The position numbers were made by a program, and so were the translations under genes. The notes under the pieces were generated by a model. The model was given only the letters and a program-made list of their open reading frames with translations, was not told the origin of the DNA and made no database searches. From Phytopseudomonas punonensis (GTDB lineage Bacteria; Pseudomonadota; Gammaproteobacteria; Pseudomonadales; Pseudomonadaceae), in assembly GCF_900142655.1 (NCBI RefSeq), contig NZ_FRBQ01000005.1, positions 186,001 through 250,000 of the forward strand: a stretch of DNA of 64,000 nucleotides. Direction: 5' to 3'. The first letter of the stretch is position 1; every line of letters begins with the position of its first letter. Of the stretch, positions 1-8,773 are shown in pieces.

Positions 1-319
1 CCAGCCAGCGTTCTTCCGGTGACGGTGCGCAGGCTTCCGGCAGTTGCGCGAGCGCATCCACATACGCCTGCTCCAGGCTGCGGCGCTTATAAAGGTTGAT
101 CAGCAGGCGCTTGCCGATGGTTTTCAGGTAGGCACGGGGTTCTTGCAGCTCACTGATCGATTGGGAACCAGCCAGCACGCGCATGAAGGCATCCTGGCTC
201 AGGTCGGCAGCATCCCAACCGTTACCCATGCGCCGACTCAACCATTGCTCAAGCCAGCTGCGATGTTCTCGGTAGAGATTATGGAAAGCCCGCTCACTCG
301 ATACAGCCAAACCGACCAT
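1..319 (-). CDS. ECF sigma factor, FecI-like (partial)
   Basis: Reads leftwards off the window, so only the first 106 codons are visible. The translation begins MVGLAVSSERAFHNLYREH and continues with WLSRRMGNGWDAADLSQDAFMRV, the region 2 signature of FecI-type extracytoplasmic sigma factors, followed by EPRAYLKTIGKRLLINLYKRR and the start of the inter-domain linker. Such factors normally switch on a TonB-dependent iron-siderophore receptor gene together with a FecR-type membrane regulator; these would lie to the left, outside the window. The ATG at 319 is chosen because an in-frame stop lies 5 codons upstream; a GTG at 328 is the only alternative. The upstream DNA (about 340-380) is AT-rich, which would suit Fur control, but no good Fur box is visible. 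Confidence 0.85.
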   Translation of the reverse strand, partial: MVGLAVSSERAFHNLYREHRSWLEQWLSRRMGNGWDAADLSQDAFMRVLAGSQSISELQEPRAYLKTIGKRLLINLYKRRSLEQAYVDALAQLPEACAPSPEERWL

Positions 320-522
320 GCCAAACACCCGTTATGAGGATCAATAACGAGATCGATTCTAATTAACAATTATGCCGAAAGGTAGCCTCCCCCATCTGAT
401 TTGCGTCGCCCGAGCAAAACAGCCGCGTTGTTGAGCCTCAGCACTAGGGGAACGCAAAAAATTTGGCAAGCACGGCCGCTGCGCTCTATTGTGCTGCCAA
501 TTTTCCGACAGAGCGGCCCACC

Positions 523-987
523 ATGAAGCGTCTTTGCATCCTGCTGTTCAGTGTTGTCTGTTCATCTGCATGGGCAGGCGGCGATGCTCCAGTGCCGACG
601 CGCTGGACACTGCTCGATCAATTCGAGAAGGCTTACACCCTGGATGACAGCGCCCGGGTGGTGCTGGTGGCGCGCAGCATGTCCACCGCCCGCCTAGTCA
701 ATGGCGCGCTGGAAGAAAAGCCGGAAGGTTTCCTGGATGGTCGCCATGTGGTCTATGTGGCGGATATCGAGAAGATGCCGTCGCTAGCGAAGATGGTTGC
801 AGTACCGGCCATGCGTTCGGCCAAGTACCGCATCATGCTCGACCAGACTGGCCGGGTCGCCAGTCGTTATGACGGTGATCGGGAAACCGTGCAGTGGCTG
901 GAGCTGGAGGATGGCAAGGTGATTCGCGAGCAGCGCTTCAGCGATGCCGCCGCGCTGCAGAGCGCCCTCGATGCGCTGCCGCAGTAA
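523..987 (+). CDS. exported protein of unknown function, possible thioredoxin-like fold
   Basis: 154 residues with a clear Sec signal peptide (MKRLCILLFSVVCSSAWA, cleavage after AWA). The mature part starts with PTRWTLLDQFEKAYTLDD and runs into a hydrophobic strand VVLVARSMSTARLV, reminiscent of redoxin folds, but there is no CxxC motif. The remaining text (FLDGRHVVYVADIEKMP, AVPAMRSAKYRIMLDQTGRV) resembles a small periplasmic protein family seen in pseudomonads; I know of no function. The ATG at 523 is preferred over an in-frame ATG at 463 because it begins the signal peptide. Its stop codon abuts the stop codon of the convergent crtE gene with no spacer. Confidence 0.75.
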   Translation: MKRLCILLFSVVCSSAWAGGDAPVPTRWTLLDQFEKAYTLDDSARVVLVARSMSTARLVNGALEEKPEGFLDGRHVVYVADIEKMPSLAKMVAVPAMRSAKYRIMLDQTGRVASRYDGDRETVQWLELEDGKVIREQRFSDAAALQSALDALPQ

Positions 988-1875
988 TCAGGCGAACAAC
1001 ATGCTCAAGAAGCGGCCGATGTACACATCGCCGCCATAGGCTTCATCCAGACAGACCTGCGCGCGCGCCAGGTGCTCATCAAGGCGCTCGCGCACCTTCT
1101 GCTCGCCATACAGAGCCAGCAAGGTCGACTTGCCGTCATCCTTGCCCTGATCCTTGTCGCTATTGGGGTTGATGTCCTGCAGGTCATCATAGAGCTGCAC
1201 GGCATGTCCCAGTTCGATGGCGAAGCGCTGCAGCACGCTGCGCACCGGTTTGGGTGCATCGCTGATCAGGTAGGCCATGTCCATGATCGCGCTGAACAGC
1301 ACACCGGTCTTGAGGTTGTTGGTGGCGGCGATCTCTTCTTCGCTGCGCGCATGCTTGCCATCACGCAAGTCCTGCAACTGCCCCTGCACCAGCCCCTGCG
1401 AACCCACGGTGTTGGCGAGGATTTCCACCAGTTGCGTGCGCACCAGCGGGCGCAGCCCTTCGATCGATGCGACGACCCCGAATGCTCGCGACAGCAACGC
1501 CACGGCGGCAAGGATGGCGATGTCCTCGCCGAACGTCAGGTGCACGGTCGGCTTGCCACGGCGCAACTGAGCGTTGTCCATGCAGGGCATGTCATCGAGG
1601 ATCAGCGAGGCGGCGTGCACCATCTCGATGGCGCACGCCATATCCAGCGCATGACGCTGGCTGGCGCACAGGCCATTGGCGGCCAGCAGTAGCAACAGCG
1701 GACGCATGCGTTTGCCCGGCGCCAGCGCGCCATCGCGAACGGCAGCGGCAACCAGATCGCGCTCATTGCTGGCGGCTGGCAGCAGCTCATCGAGCCGGCC
1801 GTCAATGGCCGCCCGCAGCTGCATCAGGTGTTCGGTAAATCCGCTGTCGATCGTCGCAGTCGCATAGGCCGTCAT
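988..1875 (-). CDS. crtE: geranylgeranyl diphosphate synthase
   Basis: Polyprenyl synthase of 295 residues that condenses IPP with farnesyl diphosphate to give GGPP, the first committed precursor of C40 carotenoids. The first aspartate-rich motif DDMPCMD is at residues 94-100 and the second, DDLQD, at 230-234; GKRMRPLLLLLA and the KTG around 188-190 are also typical. It could in principle be an IspA-type FPP synthase, but its position beside idi-crtXYIB and the resemblance to CrtE make GGPP synthase the better call. A purine-rich ribosome site (AAGAAGAGAG) precedes the ATG. Unlike the usual Pantoea-type arrangement, crtE is divergent from the rest of the cluster and separated from idi by 273 bp. 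Confidence 0.93.
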   Translation of the reverse strand: MTAYATATIDSGFTEHLMQLRAAIDGRLDELLPAASNERDLVAAAVRDGALAPGKRMRPLLLLLAANGLCASQRHALDMACAIEMVHAASLILDDMPCMDNAQLRRGKPTVHLTFGEDIAILAAVALLSRAFGVVASIEGLRPLVRTQLVEILANTVGSQGLVQGQLQDLRDGKHARSEEEIAATNNLKTGVLFSAIMDMAYLISDAPKPVRSVLQRFAIELGHAVQLYDDLQDINPNSDKDQGKDDGKSTLLALYGEQKVRERLDEHLARAQVCLDEAYGGDVYIGRFLSMLFA

Positions 1876-2148
1876 CGTTCACTCTCTTCTTTTGTATTCC
1901 TGCAGCACCCGAACATACCTTCAAGCACTGCAAGGTCACGGCGGTGTACGATCCTGACACTGAAATGACCGTAACCAAAGCCGATTTGTAATGTTGGAAC
2001 GTCTAATGCGTGCGGTTGCCTGATAATCTTGCACGCCAGCAGTCTGTCAAAGACTTGTACAAGGCTGCTGGATCGACATGCTATTCGATTATTCCGTTCT
2101 GCACAGACCGCGTGCACTCAAAAATGATTCCGGCGCAATGGAGCCTGC
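1876..2148. promoter_or_regulatory. divergent crtE / idi control region
   Basis: 273 bp with no convincing gene; it must carry the promoters of both crtE and the idi-crtXYIB operon. A perfect 10-bp palindrome, CTTGTACAAG, lies at 2054-2063, about 90 bp before idi. TGTACA cores are the recognised half-sites of LitR/CarH-type B12 photoreceptor repressors in pseudomonads and other bacteria, but the second half-site at the expected spacing is not present here, and no MerR-family gene is in view. I cannot place the -10 and -35 boxes with confidence. Confidence 0.5.
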
Positions 2149-3186
2149 ATGAATAATAGCGACCTCAGTCGGCGTAAGGATGATCATCTGGATATCGTTC
2201 TGGACCGGCACAAGGCTGCGTCGCATATCAGTGCTGGCTGGTCAGAGGTGCACTTCGAGCATTGCGCCCTGCCCGAGCTCGACCACGCGGCTATCGATTT
2301 ACGCACCTCCTTGCTCGGCGTTGCGCTCCAGGCGCCGCTGCTGATCAGCTCGATGACTGGCGGCGCCAATCGCTCCGAAGCCATCAACCGCCACCTTGCC
2401 GAAGCCGCTCAGGAGTTGGGCATTGCCATGGGCGTCGGCTCCCAGCGTGTCAGCCTGCAGACCGGCAATGACCAGGGGCTGACCCGCGAACTGCGCCGCC
2501 TCGCTCCGGATATCGTGCTGTTATCCAATATCGGCGCCGCCCAGTTGCTGGAAGCCGATGGCTTCGACCTGGCCCGCCGCGCAATCGATGCGTTGCAGGC
2601 CAACGGCCTGATCATTCACCTCAACCCGTTGCAGGAAGCCGTGCAGGCCGAAGGCGACCGTGATTGGCGTGGCGTGCTGAAACAGATCGAGCGCGTTGCC
2701 TGCAGCCTGGACGTGCCGGTGGTCGTCAAGGAAGTCGGTGCAGGCTTGTCGGCAGCGGTGGCCCGCTCGCTGATCGAGGCTGGCGTGCAGGTCATCGACG
2801 TAGCCGGCGCCGGCGGCACAAGCTGGGCCGCCGTGGAAGGCGAACGTGCTGCCAATGAGGCGGATCGCGCGGTAGCCATGGCCTTCGCCGACTGGGGCAT
2901 TCCCACCGCGACCGCCGTTCAGTCGATACGCGCAGCCTTGCCGCAGGCGACACTGATCGCCTCGGGCGGTATCCGCGACGGTGTCGATGCGGCCAAAGCC
3001 ATCCGCCTGGGCGCCGACATCGTTGGCCAGGCTGCCGGCGCGCTGCCAGGCGCTACGCTGTCGACCGAAGCGGTGATCGAGCACTTCCAGATCGTTATCC
3101 GCCAACTGCGCACGGCCTGCTTCTGCACCGGCTCGGCCAACCTGGCCGCGCTTCGCCACGCATCGCTACTGACGGGCCAAGCATGA
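2149..3186 (+). CDS. idi: type 2 isopentenyl-diphosphate delta-isomerase
   Basis: FMN- and NADPH-dependent enzyme (345 residues) that interconverts IPP and DMAPP and so feeds CrtE. Family motifs are [11 protein letters not shown] near the N-terminus, [30 protein letters not shown] (substrate-binding region), [21 protein letters not shown] and IASGGIRDG, the last two being FMN phosphate loops. This is the Fni-type enzyme, unrelated to the Nudix-type Idi. It is the first gene of the plus-strand carotenoid operon; its TGA overlaps the crtX ATG (ATGA, 3183-3186), implying translational coupling. Confidence 0.95.
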   Translation: MNNSDLSRRKDDHLDIVLDRHKAASHISAGWSEVHFEHCALPELDHAAIDLRTSLLGVALQAPLLISSMTGGANRSEAINRHLAEAAQELGIAMGVGSQRVSLQTGNDQGLTRELRRLAPDIVLLSNIGAAQLLEADGFDLARRAIDALQANGLIIHLNPLQEAVQAEGDRDWRGVLKQIERVACSLDVPVVVKEVGAGLSAAVARSLIEAGVQVIDVAGAGGTSWAAVEGERAANEADRAVAMAFADWGIPTATAVQSIRAALPQATLIASGGIRDGVDAAKAIRLGADIVGQAAGALPGATLSTEAVIEHFQIVIRQLRTACFCTGSANLAALRHASLLTGQA

Positions 3187-4454
3187 CCCACTTCGCCGTT
3201 GTCGCGCCGCCCTATTACAGTCACTTCCAGGCCTTGCAGGCCCTCGCCATCGAGTTGATCGAGCGTGGCCATCGGGTGACCTTCTTTCATCAGTCCGACG
3301 CTGCTCACTGGCTTAGCGATCCACGGGTCAGCTTTCGTTCGGTCGGCGCCACCAGCCATCCGCCGGGCAGCCTGGAGCGCACGCAGCATGAGGCGGCGCA
3401 CCCGGACACGCCTTGGGGCTTGCGACGAATCATCAAACAGATGGCGGGCACCACCGCCATGCTATGCAACGAATTGCCGCAAGCGCTGGCGGACAACGGG
3501 GTCGATGCCCTGCTCTGCGACCAGATGGAGCCGGCCGGCGGGCTGGTTGCCGAAAGCCTGGGCCTGCCATTCGTGTCCGTCGCCTGCGCACTGCCGGTCA
3601 ATCGCGAGCCCGGGTTGCCGTTGCCGGTAATGCCCTTTGCCTACGCTACCGACGAGCGCAGCGGGCATATGTACCGCGGCAGCAGCCAGGTGTACGACTG
3701 GCTGATGAAGCCGCTCGGCAAGGTGATCAACGACGCTGCGCTACGCCTGGGCGTGCCGCCGCGTAACGCCCTGCATGAATGCCTGTCGCCACTGGCGCAG
3801 ATCAGCCAGACCCTATCCGGTTTCGACTTTCCGCGCAGCCAGTTGCCAGCCAATTTCCACGCGGTCGGCCCGCTGCGCAGCCCGCTGACGCCCAAGCAGG
3901 GCGAGTGGCCCATCGACAAGCAGCGGCCGTTCTTTTTCGCCAGCCTGGGTACTTTGCAGGGCGACCGTGTGAAGCTGTTCGAGCGCATCGCCAAGGCCTG
4001 CAAGCGCCTCGACTGCCAACTGCTGATTGCCCACTGCGGCAAGCTCGACGCTGCTCAGGAACGCCGACTGATCGACTGCGGCGCCACCTGGGTGACCGAT
4101 TTCGCACCACAACAATGGGCACTGGAACAGGCCGACGCGGTGATTACCCATGGCGGCCTGAATACCGTGATGGATGCAATTGCCGCCCGCACGCCGATGC
4201 TGGTAATGCCGATTGCCTTCGACCAGCCGGGTGTCGCGGCCCGTGTCGCCTACCGCAACGTCGGCCACCAGCTCAGCCGACGTGCCAGCGTGGCGCGTAT
4301 CGAGGCGGCGTTGCGCGAGCTGCTCGCCAAACCATTACCCGGGTTCGATCCGCTGATCGAGGATCTGCAGCAGGCTGGCGGTGTAAAACGCGCTGCCGAT
4401 ATCGTCGAGGCCGCGGTGGTCGAGCACGCCACAACACAGGCGCACACTCTATGA
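3183..4454 (+). CDS. crtX: zeaxanthin glucosyltransferase
   Basis: GT1-family UDP-glucosyltransferase of 423 residues that adds glucose from UDP-glucose to the hydroxyl groups of zeaxanthin, giving mono- and diglucosides that sit in the membrane. The N-terminal half begins [20 protein letters not shown], the usual acceptor-domain start with a histidine in the loop. The C-terminal donor-binding signature is [19 protein letters not shown] followed by [17 protein letters not shown] and [10 protein letters not shown]. It overlaps idi and crtY by 4 bp each. The galU copy at 8.8-9.6 kb would make its co-substrate. Confidence 0.93.
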   Translation: MTHFAVVAPPYYSHFQALQALAIELIERGHRVTFFHQSDAAHWLSDPRVSFRSVGATSHPPGSLERTQHEAAHPDTPWGLRRIIKQMAGTTAMLCNELPQALADNGVDALLCDQMEPAGGLVAESLGLPFVSVACALPVNREPGLPLPVMPFAYATDERSGHMYRGSSQVYDWLMKPLGKVINDAALRLGVPPRNALHECLSPLAQISQTLSGFDFPRSQLPANFHAVGPLRSPLTPKQGEWPIDKQRPFFFASLGTLQGDRVKLFERIAKACKRLDCQLLIAHCGKLDAAQERRLIDCGATWVTDFAPQQWALEQADAVITHGGLNTVMDAIAARTPMLVMPIAFDQPGVAARVAYRNVGHQLSRRASVARIEAALRELLAKPLPGFDPLIEDLQQAGGVKRAADIVEAAVVEHATTQAHTL

Positions 4455-5617
4455 CCTATGACCTGATTCTTGCCGGCGGCGGCCTCGCCAATGGCCTTAT
4501 CGCCTGGCGCCTGCAGCAACAGCGGCCGGACTTGAAGGTGCTGTGTATCGAAGAGCAGTCGAGCCTGGGCAGCAACCACACCTGGTCTTTTCACGATAGT
4601 GACCTGAGCGAAGCTCAGCATCGCTGGCTGGAGCCGCTGGTGGTCAAGCGCTGGGCAAACTATCAGGTGCACTTCCCCTACCTGTCTCGCGCCATGAACA
4701 GCGGCTACGCGAGCATCACCGGCGAGCATTTCGCCGAGGTGGTCACCCCGGCGCTGGGTTCCTCCCTGTGCTTGAACAGCACCATCAGCGAGATCAGCAC
4801 GACCAACGTTTTGCTGGAAAGCGGAGAGCGCTTAGAGGCACGTGCGGTGATCGATGGCCGCGGCGCACGGCAGAGCAGCAATCTGGTGCTTGGCCAGCAG
4901 GCTTTCGTCGGCCAACTGCTGCGCCTCGAGCAGCCTCATGGTCTGACGGCGCCAATCATCATGGATGCGCGAGTCCCCCAGGGCGACGGCTATCGCTTCG
5001 TCTACGTGTTGCCCTTCTCGGCGGACACGCTGCTGATCGAAGACACCCATTATGTCGATAACCATCGCGCCACCACCGAGCAGCTTCGCGAGCACATTGC
5101 CGCCTATGCAAGGCAGCACGGCTGGCAGGTGGCCGAATGTCTGCGTGAGGAACAGGGCATTCTGCCCATCACCCTCGCTGGCGATTTCGATGCCTTCTGG
5201 GATGAAGCGGCAGGCCAACCACTGTCCGGGCTGCGGGCCGGACTGTTCCACTGCACCACCGGTTATTCCCTGCCCCATGCCGTGCGCCTGGCCGACTGGC
5301 TAGTGGCCTATGAGCTGCGCGACGCCACGACTCTGGCCTGCGACTTGCGCGAGCACGCCCGTGGCGAATGGCGCAACCAGGGCTTTTACCGGCTGCTCAA
5401 CCGCATGCTGTTCCTGGCCGGTCGGCCAGAGGATCGCTGGCAGGTGATGCAACGTTTCTACGGACTGCCTGCGGGGCTGATCGAGCGTTTCTACGCCGGC
5501 AGCAACCCCTGGTACGACCGCGCACGCATTCTTATCGGCAAGCCGCCGGTGCCCGTTGATCAAGCCATGCGGGCGGCCATGCGCCACGCCCCCAGACATT
5601 TCGAGACTCGTTCATGA
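4451..5617 (+). CDS. crtY: lycopene beta-cyclase
   Basis: 388-residue flavoprotein that closes both ends of lycopene to give beta-carotene. The N-terminus has the Rossmann dinucleotide motif (LILAGGGLANGLIAWRL), then HTWSFHDSDL, a conserved cyclase signature. RAVIDGRGAR, LIEDTHYVDN, REEQGILPITL and TTGYSLPHAVRLADWL are further CrtY motifs, the glutamate in REEQG being the region of the proposed acid/base residue. The ATG at 4451 overlaps the crtX stop by 4 bp; the reading frame stays open further upstream but that part overlaps crtX in another frame and is not coding. Its own stop overlaps crtI. Confidence 0.94.
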   Translation: MTYDLILAGGGLANGLIAWRLQQQRPDLKVLCIEEQSSLGSNHTWSFHDSDLSEAQHRWLEPLVVKRWANYQVHFPYLSRAMNSGYASITGEHFAEVVTPALGSSLCLNSTISEISTTNVLLESGERLEARAVIDGRGARQSSNLVLGQQAFVGQLLRLEQPHGLTAPIIMDARVPQGDGYRFVYVLPFSADTLLIEDTHYVDNHRATTEQLREHIAAYARQHGWQVAECLREEQGILPITLAGDFDAFWDEAAGQPLSGLRAGLFHCTTGYSLPHAVRLADWLVAYELRDATTLACDLREHARGEWRNQGFYRLLNRMLFLAGRPEDRWQVMQRFYGLPAGLIERFYAGSNPWYDRARILIGKPPVPVDQAMRAAMRHAPRHFETRS

Positions 5618-7104
5618 ACCAAGCGAAAACTGCCATCGTCATCGGCGCGGGTTTCGGCGGGCTGGCCCTGGCCATTCGCCTACAGAGCGCGGGTATCCAG
5701 ACCACCCTGCTGGAAAAACGTGATCAACCGGGCGGTCGCGCATACGTATATCGCGATCAGGGCTTCACCTTCGATGCCGGCCCGACGGTGATCACCGATC
5801 CCAGTGCCATCGAAGAGCTGTTCGCCCTCAGCGGCCGCAAGATCGAGGATTACGTGGAGCTGCTGCCGGTCGCGCCGTTCTACCGCTTGTGCTGGGAAGA
5901 CGGAACGCAGTTCGACTACGCCAATGATCAGGCCGATCTGGATCGCCAGATCGCCGCCCTGAATCCAGCGGATGTGGCTGGTTACCAGCGCTTTCTCGCC
6001 TACTCGAAAGCCGTGTTCAAAGAGGGCTACCTTAAGCTCGGCGCAGTGCCCTTCCTGTCGTTTCGCGACATGCTGCAGGTTGGCCCGCAACTGGCCCGCC
6101 TGCAGGCGTGGCGTAGCGTCTACTCAATGGTGTCGAGTTTCGTCGAGCACGACAAATTGCGCCAGGCGTTTTCCTTTCACTCGCTACTGGTTGGCGGCAA
6201 CCCATTCGCCACCTCGTCGATCTACACACTGATCCATGCGCTGGAACGCGAATGGGGGGTTTGGTTTCCCAAGGGCGGCACCGGCGCGCTGGTGCAGGGT
6301 ATGGTCAGGCTGTTCGAGGACTTGGGTGGCAAGCTGGAGCTGAATGCGGACGTGGCCACCATCGACACCAGCGGTAATCGCGCCACCGGCGTGCGCCTGC
6401 AGGACGGCCGCCATTTTGCCGCAGACAGCGTGGCCTCCAACGGCGATGTGGTGCACACCTACGACAAGCTGCTGGCTGGCCACCCGCGCGGGCGCCAGGA
6501 AGGTAAGCGCCTGAAGGGCAAGCGCTTCAGCAACTCGCTGTTTGTGATTCACTTCGGCCTCAAACGCCCACAACCGCAGCTGCAGCACCACACGGTGTGC
6601 TTCGGGCCACGCTACCGCGAGCTGATCCAGGAGATCTTCAAGGGCCAGACCCTGGCCGAAGACTTCTCCCTCTATCTGCATGCGCCCTGCGTGACCGACC
6701 CTAGCCTTGCGCCAGAAGGCTGCTCTAGTCATTACGTGCTGTCGCCGGTACCACACCTGGGCAACGCGCCTATCGATTGGTCGGTCGAAGGCCCGCGCTA
6801 CCGTGATCGCATCCTCGCTTACCTGGAAGAACACTACATGCCGGGCTTGCGTGAAGACCTGGTGACCTGCCGGATTTTCACTCCGGATGACTTTCGCGAC
6901 GAGCTTTACGCGTATCAGGGCTCGGCGTTCTCGCTGGAGCCAGTGTTGCAGCAGAGCGCCTGGTTCCGCCCGCACAACCGCGACGCCCAACTGAGTAACG
7001 TCTACTTGGTCGGCGCCGGCACCCATCCTGGCGCTGGCGTGCCGGGAGTTATCGGCTCGGCCAAAGCCACCGCCGGCCTGATGATCGAGGACTTGCAGCC
7101 ATGA
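5614..7104 (+). CDS. crtI: phytoene desaturase (lycopene-forming)
   Basis: 496-residue FAD enzyme, membrane-associated, which performs four desaturations from phytoene to lycopene. The FAD-binding motif VIGAGFGGLALAIRL is at residues 10-24, followed by LLEKRDQPGGRAYVY and FTFDAGPTVITDP, all characteristic of CrtI. The bacterial phytoene desaturase signature near the C-terminus is GAGTHPGAGVPGVIGSAKAT. The length is normal for the family. It lies in the coupled operon with 4-bp overlaps on both sides (crtY before, crtB after). Confidence 0.96.
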   Translation: MNQAKTAIVIGAGFGGLALAIRLQSAGIQTTLLEKRDQPGGRAYVYRDQGFTFDAGPTVITDPSAIEELFALSGRKIEDYVELLPVAPFYRLCWEDGTQFDYANDQADLDRQIAALNPADVAGYQRFLAYSKAVFKEGYLKLGAVPFLSFRDMLQVGPQLARLQAWRSVYSMVSSFVEHDKLRQAFSFHSLLVGGNPFATSSIYTLIHALEREWGVWFPKGGTGALVQGMVRLFEDLGGKLELNADVATIDTSGNRATGVRLQDGRHFAADSVASNGDVVHTYDKLLAGHPRGRQEGKRLKGKRFSNSLFVIHFGLKRPQPQLQHHTVCFGPRYRELIQEIFKGQTLAEDFSLYLHAPCVTDPSLAPEGCSSHYVLSPVPHLGNAPIDWSVEGPRYRDRILAYLEEHYMPGLREDLVTCRIFTPDDFRDELYAYQGSAFSLEPVLQQSAWFRPHNRDAQLSNVYLVGAGTHPGAGVPGVIGSAKATAGLMIEDLQP

Positions 7105-8102
7105 CGGGCAAGGCAGCGCAGGATGATGCGCTGATCGAGCACGCCAACCAGAGCATCGCGGTGGGCTCGAAGAGCTTCGCCGCGGCCTCGAAACTGTTCG
7201 ACGAGCACACCCGGCGCGGCGCGGTGATGCTCTACGCCTGGTGCCGGCACTGCGACGATGTGATCGACGGCCAGGTCGCCGGCCACGACGCGGTATCGAT
7301 CAGCCGCGAAGAAGCCGAACGACGCCTCGCCCACCTGAAGGCCCAGACCCGCGCCGTGTACAACGGTGAGGAGCTGAATGACCCGGCATTCGCCGCCTTT
7401 CGCCAGGTGGTGCGCGCCCACCAGATTCCCGAGCAGCACGCCCTCGAGCACCTGGCCGGCTTCGAGATGGATGTGCTGGAGCGGCGCTACCTGAGCATCG
7501 ATGACACCCTGCAGTACTGCTACCACGTCGCTGGCGTGGTGGGCCTGATGATGGCCCGCGTGATGGGCGCCCGCGATGAGCCGACACTGGATCGCGCCTG
7601 CGACCTTGGTCTGGCGTTCCAGCTGACCAATATCGCCCGCGACATCGTCGATGACGCCGCCGTGGGCCGTTGCTATCTGCCGGAGCAGTGGCTGGAAGAG
7701 ATGAATGTGCCACGCGATCAGGTCGCCGGCATTCTTCACCGCCCAGCCGTCACGGTACTGGGCCAGCGCCTGGTGGAATTGGCCGAGCCGTACTACGCGA
7801 GCGCCGAAGCGGGCCTTGCCGCCCTGCCCTGGCGCTCTGCCTGGGCGGTGGCCACAGCCGCTGCGGTGTATCGGCAGATCGGCATGAAGGTACTGGAAGC
7901 CGGCGAACATGCCTGGGACGAGCGCATTTCAACCTCCAAGGCGGAGAAGATTGGCGCCGTGTCGATCGGCTTGTGGCGCGCGGTTACGAGTCGCTTCGCG
8001 CGCTGGCCTGCTCGCTCCCAGGAGCTGTGGCAACGTCCGTGTCCGTCTTGCGCAGCGGACCATCGTGCATCGCCCGCAACTGCGCCTTCAGACGCGCCGT
8101 AG
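7101..8102 (+). CDS. crtB: phytoene synthase
   Basis: Squalene/phytoene synthase family, 333 residues; joins two GGPP to form phytoene. The first aspartate motif is CDDVIDGQ (residues 51-58) and the second NIARDIVDDA (about 176-185), with the family signature GLAFQLTNIARDI and RCYLPEQWL. The protein is a little longer than Pantoea CrtB: the last 40 or so residues (after SIGLWRAVTSR) are of low conservation and are encoded in DNA that is also the 3' end of crtZ on the other strand (119-bp overlap, 7984-8102). It is the last gene of the idi-crtXYIB operon. Confidence 0.94.
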   Translation: MTGKAAQDDALIEHANQSIAVGSKSFAAASKLFDEHTRRGAVMLYAWCRHCDDVIDGQVAGHDAVSISREEAERRLAHLKAQTRAVYNGEELNDPAFAAFRQVVRAHQIPEQHALEHLAGFEMDVLERRYLSIDDTLQYCYHVAGVVGLMMARVMGARDEPTLDRACDLGLAFQLTNIARDIVDDAAVGRCYLPEQWLEEMNVPRDQVAGILHRPAVTVLGQRLVELAEPYYASAEAGLAALPWRSAWAVATAAAVYRQIGMKVLEAGEHAWDERISTSKAEKIGAVSIGLWRAVTSRFARWPARSQELWQRPCPSCAADHRASPATAPSDAP

Positions 8103-8520
8103 TCGGCGCGTAGAGAAAGCCGAACGACACGCAGCGCTCCTTGCCCTCCACCGCGTGGTGCATCAGATGCGCCTGGTACAGGCGCTTGAGGTAGCCGCTG
8201 CGCGGCACGAAACGAAACGGCCAGCGGTGATGCACCAGGCCATCATGCACGACGAAATACAGCAGGCCGTAAGCCGTCATGCCAGCGCCGATCCACTCCA
8301 GCGGGTGCATGCCCTGAGTGCCTAGGGCGATCAGCACGATGGCTAGCCCGGCGAACACCACGGCGTACAGATCGTTCTTTTCGAACCAGCCCTCACGCGG
8401 CTCATGGTGCGAACGGTGCCAGCCCCAGCCCCAGCCATGCATCACGTATTTGTGAGCGTAATAAGCCACACCTTCCATGGCGGTGAGGGTGGCGAGAAAA
8501 ACCAGAGTGTTGATGATCAT
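7984..8520 (-). CDS. crtZ: beta-carotene hydroxylase
   Basis: 178-residue non-haem di-iron membrane hydroxylase that converts beta-carotene to zeaxanthin. Histidine clusters HKYVMHGWGWGWHRSHH, HDGLVHHRW and HLMHHAVEGKE supply the iron ligands; two to three hydrophobic segments lie between them (INTLVFLATLTAMEGVAYYAH, DLYAVVFAGLAIVLIALG). The start at 8520 (MIINTLVFLATL) matches the family; the frame stays open upstream to 8844 but the extra residues do not look like protein. The ribosome site is weak. The gene is convergent with crtB, as in Pantoea, and is downstream of galU on the same strand with a terminator between. Confidence 0.93.
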   Translation of the reverse strand: MIINTLVFLATLTAMEGVAYYAHKYVMHGWGWGWHRSHHEPREGWFEKNDLYAVVFAGLAIVLIALGTQGMHPLEWIGAGMTAYGLLYFVVHDGLVHHRWPFRFVPRSGYLKRLYQAHLMHHAVEGKERCVSFGFLYAPTTARLKAQLRAMHDGPLRKTDTDVATAPGSEQASARSDS

Positions 8521-8730
8521 CGGGCAACCGGCGCGCGAGCGCTGAAAAGGTAGGGAGGCAGTTTGCCAACTTGTGGGGCAATGACCAAGCGAGATCGCTG
8601 CGCATCGGGCTCTGTAATCGACCCTGCGCTCAGCGATCCGATCCATCTGTTTGCAGCTGCCAGGGCTGTGGCGATTGTATCCGCAGATGGTGATCGGCGT
8701 GTGGCCCAGGTCAACAAAGCGCAGGCAATA

Positions 8731-8757
8731 AAAAACCGGGCACTTGGCCCGGTTTTT
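8731..8757 (-). terminator. hairpin terminator after galU copy 1
   Basis: Perfect 10-bp GC stem (ACCGGGC / GCCCGGT core) flanked by A- and T-runs, so it could work in both directions; on the minus strand it lies 17 bp after the galU stop and separates galU from crtZ. Confidence 0.85.
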
Positions 8758-8773
8758 CGTTCGGCTTGGCGTA

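Noticed and set aside
340..380. Possible Fur box before the ECF sigma gene
   Set aside because: AT-rich, but the match to the 19-bp Fur consensus is poor when read base by base.
1872..2117. 81-codon open frame in the crtE/idi intergenic region
   Set aside because: No ribosome site and no protein-like features; it continues into the start of crtE.
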